Below, piece by piece: positions 22,474-35,123 of a stretch of DNA of 64,000 nt. The notes under the pieces are model-generated. The model saw only the letters and a program-made list of their open reading frames with translations. It did no database searches and had not been told where the DNA came from. Within the stretch, counting starts at the first letter, position 1, and every line of letters starts with the position of its first letter. Location: contig JBANSL010000003.1 in assembly GCA_037127255.1 (NCBI GenBank), forward strand, positions 24,410,314 through 24,474,313, written 5' to 3'. The translations under genes and the position numbers were made by a program. Origin of the DNA: Persicaria tinctoria (taxonomy: Eukaryota; Streptophyta; Magnoliopsida; Caryophyllales; Polygonaceae).

Positions 22474-25400
22474 ATGCGTTCTGGAAATCCCTCCAGTCGT
22501 CTCAAGCGACCCACCGGTATCCCTTCAAATCCCCCTTTGTCGCATTCTCCCTTTTGTCGGGAACCCTAAACTCCGCACAAATTTGATCAAAACCCTAAAT
22601 TTACTGTTGCTGTAATCTCGCCGCTTTCTTTCCAAATTTCGGTCTTTTAAAAATTCGTGCCTTGCTGTTTTTCTCTATAAATTGTTCTCCTTTGGTTGTC
22701 ACTGATGCTGCTGTTGGTGTTCTTCTGTTGATGCAGCAAAGGGCGGTGGTGAAGCTGCAGGGGCGTCAGCTGATAGAAACGGTTAATTCCGATTCCCAAA
22801 TCTTATGATCTTGTTTTTATTTTATTTAGCATTGTGATGTTTGGTGAATGTTTTGTTTAGATTTGAATATTTTATATGGACAGTTGCCCAGTCGTCTCAA
22901 GACAGCTTGGAGAATCAGCCCAAGAGAGTCAAGAAGGTTTAACATTTTATTTTAGTTTTGTGTCTTTCAGAGTTTTAGATTTAGAACTGTGCAGTTGAAT
23001 TGGCTGAAATCCGAATGTCTTGTCACATTTTTGTTATTTTAGTCAAATGATGGGCTTAAGAGAAAAGGAAAACAAGTTGTCGGAGTGAGTGCCAAAGATA
23101 TTGTAGAGAGTTCCAAGTCGGATAATGAAGCTGCTGGAAATATTTCTTTGCAAACAGAAGACAGCGAAGATATTGATGAATGTGAATGGGAAGAGGGCTT
23201 CGTACAGGTTTCAGATTCTGCAACTGGTAATCGAGATGGTCAGGTCAATGCAGTTACTGTTGAATTCTCTGCCACGCCAGATTCCTCTAACAAGAAGAAT
23301 GTACGAAGGTTCACTGCAGAAGAAAAGGTCGGGATTCATCTTATTCTAGATCGTCTCGACTCTTGATCATCAAAAGTCTTTTTGTTTAAATGTGGAATTT
23401 GATGATATGTGTGCAGGAAGCGGCTGAGCTTGTACATAAAGTGCATTTGCTTTGTTTGATTGCAAGAGGAAGGATAGTTGACAATGCTTGTAATGATCCA
23501 CTTATTCAGGTTCAATTCGCTTCTTGTTTTGTTCTATTCAGAGGAAGATTTCTGACAATCTTACGTTTCTCCATGTATTTATGTAGTTGATGCATTCGAT
23601 GTGTGCTTATTATAGACTTTCTTAGTCATCTTATTAGTAGTCATTTGAAATATTGATTCCTATCCCTCTGTTTCTTTGATTTCCCTCTTTTCAGTAGTCA
23701 CATGAAATATCAATTTTTATCCCTCTCTTTTTTTCCCCTCCTGAAGTCATGGATCTGATCTGATTAATTCATTTTTAAAACTAGTCGGCCTCCATAAAAG
23801 AGTAAACAGTTGATTGATCTTCTTACAGCTTTTGAAAAACTTGGCTTCCTACTAAATAACTAAGGTATGCTAAAGTCTGTTTTCATAATTATAACTACGT
23901 AGTTGATTTTGGGGCCTTTACTGAATAACGTACTATAGAGAAAGAATTAACAGATAGATATGAGTAAAACTGATGTTATGAATTTTAATAAATAAGCATT
24001 GATAATGATGGCGGGTTATGCATAGAAGTGCCTTCTTTCTCTGAGCTTAAGTTCCTAACTTGTATTTCTATCCTTCCTATGAAGTCAAGTGTACAGGTTT
24101 TATAATTTGTAAACAAGCTGTTATCCAGAAGTCTTGGATGTGTGTGCTCTTCATGTGACTGCTACATATGTTGCATCAGATTGCTTCACATTTAGGCACA
24201 ATGTTCATAAATATTCTTGTTGAAATGGTATTGCAGGCTGCTTTGCTATCCCTAGTACCACCATACTTGCTGAAGATATCTGAAGACACAAAGCTAACTG
24301 TGAATGCCTTGAGTCCATTGATCACTTGGGTAAAACATATAGAGATACTTTAGTGGGGGTTATATATTTGTTTTAGAGATTATAGACCGAATTACTCTTC
24401 TTTTGGCAGTTTCACAACCATTTTCGTGTTCGAAGGACAACAGTTGTAAGAAAGGCATTGCCTTCAGCTCTATCACTTGCTCTTGGAACCCAAGAAGGGT
24501 CCCCTGAAGAGGTATTCCTAAATGTATCAACTGATACTTCCTTTTATTTTTAAAATGAATTTCTAGCTCCTGTTTTATCGATGTTCACGTTAGCTATGTT
24601 GAACCACATATGGTAATAAGCTGTTGATTTTCTGACCTGAAGGAAGCTTAAACTAGAATGCATGTTTAGTTTAGCTACAATATCTTCACAATGTTGTGCT
24701 ATCACTTTGCACTGGTAAATAAGCATGAAATAATATCAAGGATTATGGATGAGTTTAATTGAACCATTTATCCTGTTTCTTGCATTAATGCTAGTTGCAA
24801 TCTGGGAAATTGTTTATCTGGCCTTTGCCATCAAATTTTCTTATATCTCTTGTTTATTAAGAGGATAACTTATCTTATTTCTGTCATCCTATTTGCCCCA
24901 GTAGAACACATAGCATTTTTATAAAAACTCTTTATCTGCATGGCTTCACACTTAGAAGTCCTTATGCAGTGAAAATAGAATAGAAGTGCTTGATCTTCTG
25001 CCAAAATGACCAAGTTTATCAAATGACTGTATTTTGCAGGTGGTTGCGCTCTCTGTGGCATTATTCAGGGCTCTGAATCTATCAGCGAGGTATGTTGGAG
25101 CTCTCTTTTTGCGTAAAATTCTTTGTCTCTAACTCTATGGCTCCCATGGTTCTTTCCCTCTCCAACATGAAGATCAAGTGCAGGGTGGAGAGCGTGCACT
25201 CGATCTTCATGTTGTCCTGTATTCATGATAAGATCTGCAAATTGTATGATTTGCTTACTTTTGGCACTTCAGGTTTGTGTCAGTTTTAGATGTAGCTTCC
25301 TTGAAACCAGAAAGAGAAAAATCCAGGGGTTCTCATTTAGATGCCAGTGGAGAGGCCAAAGATATATTTGACTCCTCAACATTGATGGTAGAGGGTTCAA

Positions 25401-28250
25401 ATCAATTACGGAAATGTTGGAAGTCATCTCTGTCTCGTGGAAAAAAAGGATGTATAACTTTCCCCATGGAAGTCCTGTCTAAATTGAAGACCGCAACCAT
25501 GTCAAAAGAAACTGAATCTGATAAGCTTGAAATTGTTGATGTTGTGAAGATGAAAGATCAGTCGGTTGTTGAGACAAGAAATCATGTTGAGCATGCTCAA
25601 TATTCAAGGAGAAAGGGTGATTTAGAATTTGAAATGCAGATGCAGATGGCTCTTGCTGCAACCACTGTGGCATCGCCTTATGTAAAGTCGATGTCAAATG
25701 TAAATGCCTCACAAACTGGCTCATCTCCTTTAAAAAGAGTTACACCTGTAGAGCTATCATCTTCCTCCCAGTATATATCTACAGCATTTGGTGGTGAAAA
25801 AGTGGGAGCCCCCTTATGTTGGGCAGAGGTTTACTGCAATGGTGAAAATATGACGGGAAAGTGGGTGCATGTTGATGTCGTTCATGCATTCATTGACGGG
25901 GAGTTGAAAGTAGAAGCTGCAGCTTCTGCATGCAAGAAGTCTTTGAGATACGTAGTTGCTTTTGCAAGGAATGGGGCTAAGGACGTCACTCGTAGGTACT
26001 TCTTTGAGTTATTCTGAAGTTTAGCAGTGTCCAAAATCTTGTATTAACGTGTTGTTATTACTGGGCACCGCTTATATGCTTGTGTAGCACTGGACACATT
26101 ATGTTTTGCTTGTGAGCCTTAATAGCGCACTGTAGCTATAGAATCCATGAAGATATATGTTGTCAGGAATCGGCCAGTAGAATTGGAAAAGTTCTTGAAA
26201 GAGAAGGTTATTCATAGTAACGGGTTCTAAATAATTGATTGAAGCTGTTTATGGAAATTAGAGTGAACTGCTATATAAATAAGGCATTAGTGTGTGCATA
26301 ATAAAAAAGCCTCTAGACTAAATTTAGTGAACTATAAAACTAATGTTGCTCATTGAATTAGGGTGTTTTAATTCTTGAATGGATTGAAAAGCCAGACCCT
26401 TAAAAACATTGTTGTTAACGGTTTCCTTGTCTATCTGCACTGTAGTTGCTATTCTAATTGTACAACATTGCATACTTCAGGTACTGTGCTGAATGGCACA
26501 AGATATCCCCCAAACGAGTTAATTCTACATGGTGGGATGGCGTACTAGCTCCTTTAAAGGAGTTAGAGATAGCTGAAAGGGCGAGCCATGAGGATATGGA
26601 ATTGGCAACTAGGGCTTTAACAGAGCCTCTTCCTACCAACCAACAGGTATATAAATAAGTTGACATCTGTGTACCATGCCCTACTTATCTCGAGTTTGCG
26701 AAATGATATTGTAATTCCAACTTTCTAGTTACTGATATCATCTTCATTGTGAATTGTGATTACTCAGGCCTATAGAAGCCATTCACTATATGCTATTGAG
26801 AAATGGCTCACCAAGTACCAAATTTTGTACCCAAAGGGACCTGTGCTTGGTTTTGTCTCAGGTCACGCAGTTTATCCTCGGAGTTGTGTCCAAACACTCC
26901 ATACAAGAGAAAGATGGCTGCGTGAAGGCCTTCAAGTTATAGCTAATGAACTCCCTGTCAAGGTAAGGCTGATGATATGCACTGTTTATGATTAAGTGGT
27001 TCTGTTTCTTTAGCATTCCTTTCTCCCTTCTGGCTAAATTATTTGTTGATGCTTTACTGTTTTTAAGATGGTCAAAAGTACATTGAAGCATTCTAAAGGG
27101 CAGATTAGTGGAGAGGAAGATCTCGGTGAGGTCGGATCAGATGGATCTGTCTCTCTCTATGGGAAGTGGCAAACCGAACCATTGCGTCTGCAGCCTGCAG
27201 TGAATGGAATTGTGCCCAAGGTCAGATGTTTTTTTTTTTAATGAAATTTGATAGATTGACAATATTGAAAGAACCATTACATATGCAATATTGCAATCTC
27301 CAACATCCTTTCAGCGCTGGTATCTTTGCATAGTATTAACTTGAGCAGTGAAATATGAATATTCAGAATGAGCGAGGTCAAGTAGATGTATGGTCGGAAA
27401 AGTGTCTTCCACCAGGGACTGTCCACCTGAGATTGCCAAGGTTGGTTCCTATTGTTAAAAGGCTTGGAATCAATTTTGCACCTGCTATGGTTGGATTTGA
27501 ATTCCGGAATGGGCGTTCAGTGCCTGTATATGAAGGCCTCGTCGTTTGCACTGAGTTCAAAGATGCAATTTTAGAGGTAATTTTTATCTTGAATAAAATT
27601 TCGTTTACATTGGACCAAATGTGTCATTAGATATTTAGATTTGGTGAATGATGCTCATAGCATCATCACAAGCTGTTCTCTTCAAGTCATTACCCAAGCA
27701 ATTTTTAATTTTTATTGTCAATAACTATTTTTTATTTTATCCTTGTTTTGAACTTTTGTGTAACCCATATAGGCAAATATTCACAAGGAATAAGAAAGTA
27801 TTTTAAAGAATTTAAACTTTTCTTAGTATATGGTTTGACATAAGTGGCTGCCAGGCATATGCAGAAGAAGAAGAAAGGAGAGAGGAAGAAGAAAAGAAAA
27901 GGGACGCGAGGGAGGCACTTTCCCGGTGGTATCAACTGCTTTCCTCAATTGTGACCCGGCGAAGACTGGATGAATCTTATAGGCAGGATACGTCACAACC
28001 CACCACGGGTAACCCTCCAAAATCAGACGATAGGCCTCAATCGAAGGTTGATTCTGGTTGGGCTATCGAGAATTCATCTCCAAGACAAAAGAATGTGCAG
28101 GAACCCCTGACACGTGGTTCAACGACCCCCCTCATGGGAGAGCATCAACATGTTTTTGTCGTCGAGGATGAGAATTTACAAGAGGATGGAACTTTGATCC
28201 GGACAAAAAGGTGCAACTGTGGATTCGTCATCCAGGTAGAGGAGCTTTAA
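22474..28250 (+). CDS. RAD4: RAD4/XPC DNA damage recognition protein, complete 14-exon gene
   Basis: RAD4/XPC binds distorted DNA and starts global-genome nucleotide excision repair in the nucleus, with Rad23 and centrin. Exons: 22474-22516, 22737-22781, 22884-22936, 23043-23327, 23417-23509, 24237-24329, 24410-24511, 25040-25089, 25273-25995, 26481-26646, 26768-26962, 27068-27220, 27367-27576, 27855-28250. All phases agree and give 868 residues, close to Arabidopsis RAD4. The N-terminus is basic then acidic and poorly conserved. The transglutaminase-like fold spans about 143-545 (ELVHKVHLLCLIARGR; VALFRALNLSARFVSVLD; WVHVDVVHAF). BHD1-BHD3 follow at about 556-737 (HSLYAIEKWLTKYQIL, YPRSCVQTLHTRERWLREG, APAMVGFEFRNGRSVPVYEG). 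A Glu/Arg-rich segment (EEEERREEEEKKRDA) starts the last exon. The first exon is the least certain. Confidence 0.95.
25163..25214 (+). repeat. Short inverted repeat in RAD4 intron 8
   Basis: The arm CAACATGAAGATCAAGTGCA (25163-25182) is inverted at 25195-25214 with one mismatch; the loop is 12 nt. The intron RNA would form a 20-bp hairpin. Confidence 0.7.
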
Positions 28251-28863
28251 CACTGTCTTTTGCTTTCGCGACAAAGAGTAGTGATGGTAGAATGGGGTCT
28301 TTTCTCCTCTCCTTTTTCGCCCATCGTGTGAAGCATTAAGAAAGTACCGACGGTTTAATGGAAATGGAAGTGTGAAAGTAGCTACTCTTTTTCCTTGCAT
28401 CTTGGTGTCAAAGCCATTTTTGTTATGCTCGGTTTTGGCAGCTGATCACCCTTGTAAAAGTTGTGAATTTGTAACTAATTATATGAAGAAACAGTTGTTT
28501 TTCCCCAACTGCAAAAAAGGCACAAACGCTAAATTATCAATGAAATCGTTTATCAATGAAATCAAACGATGAATGTTAAAAAAGGCTGTAAATTTGACTT
28601 TTCTGTCAAACATATGCTTGTCTTTTGCAAGTTCTCTGTAGGACCATTTTTGCAAGTTACCATCCAATTCAAAGGACACAGTCAAATTTGATCTAGATCA
28701 CCTAACTCTTGGACTGATTTAGGATTCCTTGTCATAAAAAACATATAGAAAATCAAGTGATGTGTGGGAAATCATTAGAAAATTTGAGTCGCTGGAGCTC
28801 ATCTTCGGCCGTTGTTACGCAAGATTGGAGTCGTTGATGCATTGTCTCCTTCTTGAGAGGGGG
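28251..28863 (+). other. RAD4 3' flank
   Basis: AT-rich sequence follows the RAD4 TAA and probably includes its 3' UTR; no polyadenylation site can be fixed by eye. From about 28745 it becomes copia-like sequence ending in the polypurine stretch GAGAGGGG at 28856-28863. The ORFs here are short and unsupported. Confidence 0.4.
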
Positions 28864-29109
28864 TGTTCGGATATAAGGCTCGCTTGTGTCATTGTTTTAG
28901 GTTTCATTTTCATATTAGTCCAGATTGTGGTATGGGTCTGCCCAATTGTTTTAGGTTATAAATACGTTGTAAAGCTCTTCTGAACTTTTGATTGCTGAGA
29001 AATTCAATTCAAACTCAATACAGTACAAATTAACACAGAAATTCTTCTCCAATTTTCATCGTCTGCCTTGATGCAAACTCAAATCTTAGATCAGATTAGT
29101 TATCTAACA
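28864..29109 (+). mobile_element. Ty1/copia-like LTR with polypurine tract
   Basis: The sequence starts TGTTCGGATATAAGG directly after GAGAGGGG (a polypurine tract) and ends ATCTAACA, giving TGTT...AACA borders. A TATA box, GGTTATAAATACG, lies near 28953. It appears to be the 3' LTR of an otherwise deleted element. Confidence 0.5.
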
Positions 29110-29170
29110 CAACTATCTTTGCCTTGTCCCATCAATACCCAGACTCCCAGAGCCAAATCCGACTCGTTAA

Positions 29171-29639
29171 TTAACCATGTCCACGCCTAGAGGCTAATGT
29201 CATTTGGCATGCATGGGGTACTTCTTGGGCCTGCCACGTGTCTCCTTCTTCTTGAAAGGGACAGCTAATGTCGTTGCCCCCCCGCCATTTCCACCGACGC
29301 GGGAGTCTCGCTGTCCTTGGGCTTATGGGGCCTGCCTTGGCTGCGGCGGCAAAATCGAAGTCTTGTTCGACCCCATCTTCGATCTCGTTCAGCCTGTCTA
29401 TGGCTGCGTAAATCATCTGCGAAACAAACAACCAAAGTGGTGAAAAGATCCCATCTTGAAACCCAAATTTAACACAAAAGAAAAGGATCAGATTTGTGTC
29501 CCTAGGGAGGAAATGTCAAATTGAATCGCAATGTTGGGATAATTGGAGCTGAATTTGAGTTGGGAAGGGTCTGACTCACTTACCTTACCTCAGAGTAAGG
29601 CGGGAGAGAGGAGGGCATGCTTAGGCCTTGAACGGCCAT
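29171..29639 (-). pseudogene. Broken HMGA (HMG-I/Y)-like gene
   Basis: Exon 1 (29639-29589) encodes MAVQGLSMPSSLPPYSE and ends in a GT donor. Exon 2 starts at 29416 after an AG and gives MIYAAIDRLNE. Together, SLPPY.EMI.AAI..LNE is the start of the linker-histone-like domain of plant HMGA proteins, chromatin architectural factors. The rest of that domain (about 60 residues) is missing. AT-hook-like sequence survives only in other frames: QGRPHKPK (29339-29316) and TRGRPKKYP (29241-29215). So the gene has an internal deletion and frameshifts. The open frame ends with TAA at 29171. A truncated, expressed derivative cannot be excluded. Confidence 0.7.
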
Positions 29640-30343
29640 TGAAGAAGTGGATAAAGCACGAGAGGGCAAGAGAGAGGGGGGATTTTTAGGGGGTGATAAA
29701 GCGAGAGGTTGAAGAAAGTACATAGCAACGGTATTTGCGCATTCATAGTGTGTCGAGGACGACAAAATTCACTTGGTTTTTCCTTCTTTTTAACTCCCTT
29801 TTTCATAGGTGACCTTGTTGGCATTCATTTGTGGAAAATTCGATTTCAAACGCCTCTTGATTCCGTGGAAATGTGTTCAAAATTGACGTAACTTTTCGGC
29901 CATATGTTTTGTGATTTCTTGTATGTTTGGAAACTCGGAATATAGACCTTCATGCTTCATCCATAGACACTGCAACAAGCTAAGAACACAGTTGGTTCCT
30001 TAACTCTTTTTTTTTTTCTCTCTCTCCTTCAAAAAAACCCAACTAAATTTTTTACCCACGTCCATACAACCAATTTTATTATAAACTAAATAATATAAAA
30101 TTAAAAATAGCCCATCACCTACCCAAACTCCTCTCTTTCTCTTTCCTACCCCCTCACCCATGTCCCCTACCTTGTTTTCTTGAGTTTTGAAGGGTTCCTT
30201 ACTAATAAACCTATCACATCATTTCTTAGTAAAATGTATCATTCCTCTATTATTTTATTGTTAAGTTCCTTATTTTTCTTCTTTAAACCCACATTTTATT
30301 GTTAAGTTCCTTATTTTTCTCCTTTAAACGCCCCAATGTGGGT
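29640..30343. other. Upstream flank of the HMGA-like pseudogene
   Basis: Contains pyrimidine-rich tracts and, at about 30253-30330, a direct duplication of roughly 40 bp (TTATTGTTAAGTTCCTTATT). No gene is recognised. Confidence 0.35.
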
Positions 30344-30351
30344 GCTCTAAG

Positions 30352-31712
30352 TAGGGGTGGGTAGAAAAACCCGACACGACTGACACGACACGAAAACACG
30401 ACGGCACGACATGAAAAAACATGAAACCGAAAAGACACGACACGAAAATGACACGAACTGCTAAAACACAACATTAAATGGTTCGGATACGGTTCGGGCA
30501 AATTCCCTTGTCGGGTACCCGACACGAACCATTTAATTTTTTTTTTTAGGTATAGTACAAATGATAGTACTAGTATATATGAAGTCCATAGAGTAATAAG
30601 ATAATCTGCTAGTTCGAATGGTGGAAGTCCAACACCTTATCCCATTCATCCCGTGTTCGAGTCTTGTCGGGGGCTATTTATTTATTTATATATATATATA
30701 TATATCCCGGTGTACACATCCCTTGTCGTGTATTATGTACTCAGAAATTATTCACCTATTTGTTCATGATTATTCGACTGCTTTCACATAATTATTCATA
30801 TGTAAAAAGAGGGTAAAGAATGTAAATTTTATTCTAATGAATAATCGCCCAATACCACCGAATAATCAAAAGTTATTTTTAATCTCATCCGTTGATCTTC
30901 TTAATTCAATGACCAATATTTGTTCACATGATACACGTTAAGGGCTGAGTACATATAATCTATTTTGTATATATATATATATATATATGTTTAAGGTAAA
31001 ACAAACCCTAAAGCCTAAACGTACAGATCTAGCCGCCCCACCTTCTCAATTGCTTCTTCTTCTTCTACAGTTCCAAGCCTCTCAGGCGCTTCTTCTTCTT
31101 CTTCTCCAACCCTTCTTCTCCAGTTCCGAGTATAGATCTAGCCGCCCTTCTCAATCGATTCTTCTTCTTCTTCTCCAGTTCCAAGCCTCTCAATCACTTC
31201 TTCTTCTTCTCTAGCCCTTCTCCAGTCCAAAGTCGAGCCGATGACCTTTCTTCTCCAGTTCCGAGCCAGTGAGCCTCTCAATCGCTTCTTCTCTTCTCCA
31301 ATTTGTGCGAATTTGTTCAAAGTAAACAACCATAAATCTCGAAATAATGCCAATTTGTTCGAATCTGTAGCGTTGTTGGTGTTGTTTTCCTCCTCCTTTA
31401 GGGCCTATGTGAATTTCTGAGTTGTTGTAATGCGAATTTGTGATTTGTGCAAAGTAGTTGTGCTCCCATTCAATCGTTTTTAGGGTTTGATTTTCTTCTC
31501 CTCCATGGCCATCTCTGAAATTTTCTTTACTGCATAAAAAAAAAAGGACAGAGAGGAAGAGCATCCAGTTCGTTTCGTATAACCCAGTATCCGACACAAA
31601 ACCGAATAACTTAACCGTGTCGGGTACCCGGATTAAGATGGTTCGTATACGGTTTCGGGTACTCGACACGATTAACCGGTTCGTGTCGGGTACCCAGATA
31701 TGCACGCCCCTA
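30352..31712. mobile_element. hAT element with perfect 8-bp target-site duplication
   Basis: GCTCTAAG is present at 30344-30351 and 31713-31720. The termini are TAGGGGTGGGTAG and, inverted, TAGGGGCGTGCAT; next to both ends are CGGGTACC and GACACGA motifs facing each other. The interior has no transposase. It holds a TA-flanked segment with inverted ATGTACTCAG (30735-30744) and CTGAGTACAT (30945-30954), and pyrimidine-rich TTC repeats at 31045-31300. Confidence 0.85.
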
Positions 31713-31720
31713 GCTCTAAG

Positions 31721-32404
31721 GGTGCACGGCTGCACACCTAAGGTCTTACGACGGCACGATCACGTCTATCCACGCGCCGTAGCTTGCGTGGACGCACTTG
31801 CCATGTTTTTTTTTTTGCCTTTGTTTTGTTTTTGAGTTTCGTGTTGTGCTTTGTTTTCATGTTTTGTTATTTTTTTATTTAAGTTATTTGCTTTTCATAA
31901 GATTTAGTTGGGTCGTTCTTGTCTTTGTTCGCGGGCTTGACATCCGATCATTGGAGGTTTGAAGGTCGTCGTGTACTCGTGTTGATGGTGAAAACCATAA
32001 GCAATCGGAAGTTACCTTTAGATTCGCTCAAGGAGAATACACAGAAACTAAAAGCAATGTTGGATCATCACCCACCCCACCACCCGCTCGAACCCTGGTG
32101 GGTTCTCCATAAGAGGCCAAAACACACCCTCTCTATACTAAAAAAATGCTTAGCATTCAACTTCAATGACAAGCAACCATACTTGAATATGAATGAGCAA
32201 CACAACGACGTCACCTCTCCCTTCAACGTACGTTCAATGGGAAATGGACGATTTACATCAATATATGGGATGAGGAAAGAGCTATTCACTTGGTTGAGAT
32301 TAGTGCTCACCGAAAGAAAAACAATGGGAGGAAGAGGCACGACATCAAGTACAACTTGATGCAATCAAAGAAAGGCAAATGTAGGGAGGGTACTTCATGA
32401 CCAT
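31721..32404 (+). other. Intergenic stretch with an unassigned 146-codon ORF
   Basis: The ORF at 31919-32359 is open but I recognise no domain. The opposite strand also has a 98-codon ORF here, so the openness may be chance. Confidence 0.25.
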
Positions 32405-32407
32405 TAA

Positions 32408-33302
32408 GCGCGTGTTTGGTAAAAGGGAGGTTTTTTAGGGGTTGAAAATTTTTTAGGAGGTGGAGTTTATTTTGTGGATTATGGAAGTGTGGAAGGTGGA
32501 GATTTTTTTTTAAAAAATAACCATGTAAAAAATCTAATTGGTGTTTGGTGGGTATAAGGTTTATAAATAGTTATTGTGGAAGAAAAGTAAAAAATGCCCT
32601 TCTTCCTTCCTTCCCCTTCATCCTCCTTCACCCCTTTGCATTTTTGTTGCTGCGAAATTTGGATACTACAGGGAGATGTCCGGCTAGCCCGAATCTCCGA
32701 GGAGCACCGAACTAGCCCGAATCATTCAATTTGACACACAAAACAGAAATTAGGGGGAGCTTTTGTAGTCATAGGACTAATCATCATCTACATCTACTGT
32801 AAAAGGAAGGTCGACAATTTCGACAACTGCAACGGGAGGAACAAATTGGGACTTGGGAGCCCACGACAACGAGAAAACCAATCACCTATGCCCCCGCTTT
32901 AACAGATCTTCAAGTAGTGACTCGGAGGCTGATTCAGAGAAGGGGGCGACGTTGGAAATGGTGATGGAACTAACAACAACGGCGGGGGTGCAGGGGAAGG
33001 CGAGCTAGTGGCGATCGACAAGGCGGTGGTGGTATGTTGTGAGTAGTAGCTGTAAGGTTGTGCTTGGGAATGGAGTGCTGGTGGTGTGATCTGTAAGGGA
33101 AAAAGTGATATTCTTTTGGCACCCATAAAAATAACCTCCCAAAGTTACCCTTCCCCAGCTTCCATTTTCATAAAAAATAACCCCCCCTACAACTCCTGTC
33201 CCCCTTCTTGTACTTCCTACCAAACACCAGTGCTATCAGGTTATTTTTTTAACCCCTCAACCCCCCCCAAACCCCCACCTTCACCTCCAGCTAAACACGC
33301 GC
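32408..33302. mobile_element. PIF/Harbinger-type non-autonomous element
   Basis: Ends GCGCGTGTTTGGT and, inverted, GCGCGTGTTTAGC, flanked by TAA at 32405-32407 and 33303-33305, the usual TWA target of this superfamily. The inner ends are also loosely inverted (G-rich left, C-rich right). The centre, 32640-33130, is non-repetitive and may be captured host sequence, but no protein is recognised. Confidence 0.82.
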
Positions 33303-33305
33303 TAA

Positions 33306-33953
33306 ATTTGCATGATCTCTCCTGTTTTCATGCCTTCTCTTGTGTTTAAACCTCTCCCATATCTCGATAGAATTGATAAGCGAGCCTCTGGATGATAATG
33401 AGCACGAGAAAGAGCTAAAAGAAGCATCATTCAAATCGAGCAGTGATCAATGTGATTAATTGTGTTGAAAACTACAATGTGATCAACTGTGTTAGGATTG
33501 TCAAATTTTGCCAAATTGAATGGATATAACATTCAAATTCGTTAAATTCACACTGTAAGATTGATGTTCTGGAAACCCCCACACCCATTTTGATGCTTTC
33601 AAACATGATTGCTCGGAATTATCAAGAACATGCATAGATCGCAAGCAAAACGACCTCTGAACACTATAGATCACCAAGTACAGACAATAGATCGAGTAAT
33701 CACGGAAGCAAATCAGGTCATTTATGATCATGAGCAAAACAAATTAAGATCTACTCCTATCTTGCAACTCATCTTCCTCCAAAAAGGTGAAATCGCTTAC
33801 CCTGAGCGCTCCACACCTCGGCATGATGGGATTGTTAGAGAAGGTAAATCACAATGACTCAATCGGTAACAAGGGTCCGAAACCAGTGCTCAATGTGCAC
33901 AAGAAGCCCCTCAATTGAGAGGTTGCTCCCACTATCTCGCAACTCTGATACCA
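33306..33953 (-). mobile_element. Internal remnant of a minus-strand copia element
   Basis: On the minus strand the primer-binding site TGGTATCAGAGTTGCGAG (tRNA-Met type) lies directly inside the LTR that begins at 33954. The following sequence to about 33310 has no intact gag frame. Confidence 0.55.
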
Positions 33954-34246
33954 TGATCAAAGATGAAGGAGAGAGAATCAAAATCAAACGAAAGCTAAGT
34001 GTATTGAATGAATAAAAATCTATTACAACAAAACATGTTACAACTGCATCTTACTTCTATAATGACTATTTTTCCCACCTAATTCCTCTAATATTCGAGT
34101 ATTTGCATCTTAAGATGTAAGATAACTTGTGTACATGTTCTTGTTTATCCTAATAGTGAAGGACAACAAGGATGCACGACGACGAGATGAGGGTTGTGGA
34201 GGATGAACAATTGTATGCATTGTATGTGGTGCTCGAATATCACTGA
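33954..34246 (-). mobile_element. Copia LTR, minus strand
   Basis: Starts TGATCAAAGATG directly after the complement of TGGTATCAGAGTT and ends ATCACTGACA. The inner border is fixed by the primer-binding site; the outer one is the best TG...CA fit. Confidence 0.5.
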
Positions 34247-34351
34247 CAATGGCAGAGCTAGGGGTGCTCGGGAGTGCTAGAGCACCCCTCTGCCCGGAAA
34301 GAGAATTTTTTTTTTTTGCATATATTTATTATTTTGATGTAATATAACACA
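34247..34351. repeat. Hairpin-forming spacer
   Basis: AGGGGTGCTC and GAGCACCCCT form a perfect 10-bp inverted repeat around a 10-nt loop near 34261-34290. An AT-rich run follows up to the Helitron-like start. Confidence 0.5.
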
Positions 34352-34471
34352 TCTATATCTATATAATATCTTAATTTAGAAGACTTTTGATGATGTGTCA
34401 ACATCTCCTTAATTTAAGGTTTTTCATACATTTACATTTTTTTCTTTTATTTTTTTTACCCATTTACTAAA

Positions 34472-34479
<8 letters not shown>

Positions 34480-34522
<43 letters not shown>
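34480..34522 (+). repeat. (CA)n microsatellite
   Basis: About 20 uninterrupted CA dinucleotides, followed by a second copy of the Helitron-like sequence AATATCTTAATTTAGAAGAC. Confidence 0.95.
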
Positions 34523-34525
<3 letters not shown>

Positions 34526-34645
34526 ATCTTAATTTAGAAGACTTTTGATGATGTGTCAATATCTCCTTAATTTAAGGTTTTTCAACTAATCACAATTTTC
34601 TCTTTCATACATTTACATTTTTTTCTTTTATTTTTTTACCCATTT

Positions 34646-34651
<6 letters not shown>

Positions 34652-34692
<41 letters not shown>
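34652..34692 (+). repeat. (AT)n microsatellite
   Basis: About 20 AT dinucleotides at the probable 5' edge of the inner Helitron. Confidence 0.95.
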
Positions 34693-34695
<3 letters not shown>

Positions 34696-35123
34696 CTTAA
34701 AACAGAAGAGTTTGTGCCTACGTGTCACATCCACCTTAATTCTCTCATTCCCACCTAATCATTTTATTTTCCTTTTCCCCCATTTTTAAAATTTTCCCAG
34801 TTGACTTTTATCTTGAAAATAATCAAGGATTTTTTGGTAACTGTCCATTTTAGATAGGTTGTTTTGCTAAATGTCCATTTTTATAATGGATTTTGTAAAA
34901 TGTCCTAATATGACATTTTTACCCCTATTCTATAATTAAACTTTTTGTACGCATCTCCATGTCCGTTCTTTCGACCTGAAAATTGTTAGCTTTCGCACGA
35001 AGACAAGACTTTCCACATGAAGTATTCAAAACCAAAACCAAAAGTTTTAAAATCCTAAAATTTAAATGTTTTATGTACATGCTCTAGATTTTAGAGTCGC
35101 TAGGCCGACTTCTCCGTTTGTGC

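Noticed and set aside
31919..32359. 146-codon ORF as a gene
   Set aside because: No recognisable domain and an ORF of similar length on the other strand; kept only as an unassigned stretch.
34261..34290. Rho-independent terminator-like hairpin
   Set aside because: A GC-rich stem followed by a T run looks like one, but the genome is eukaryotic; it is more likely a transposon-related foldback.
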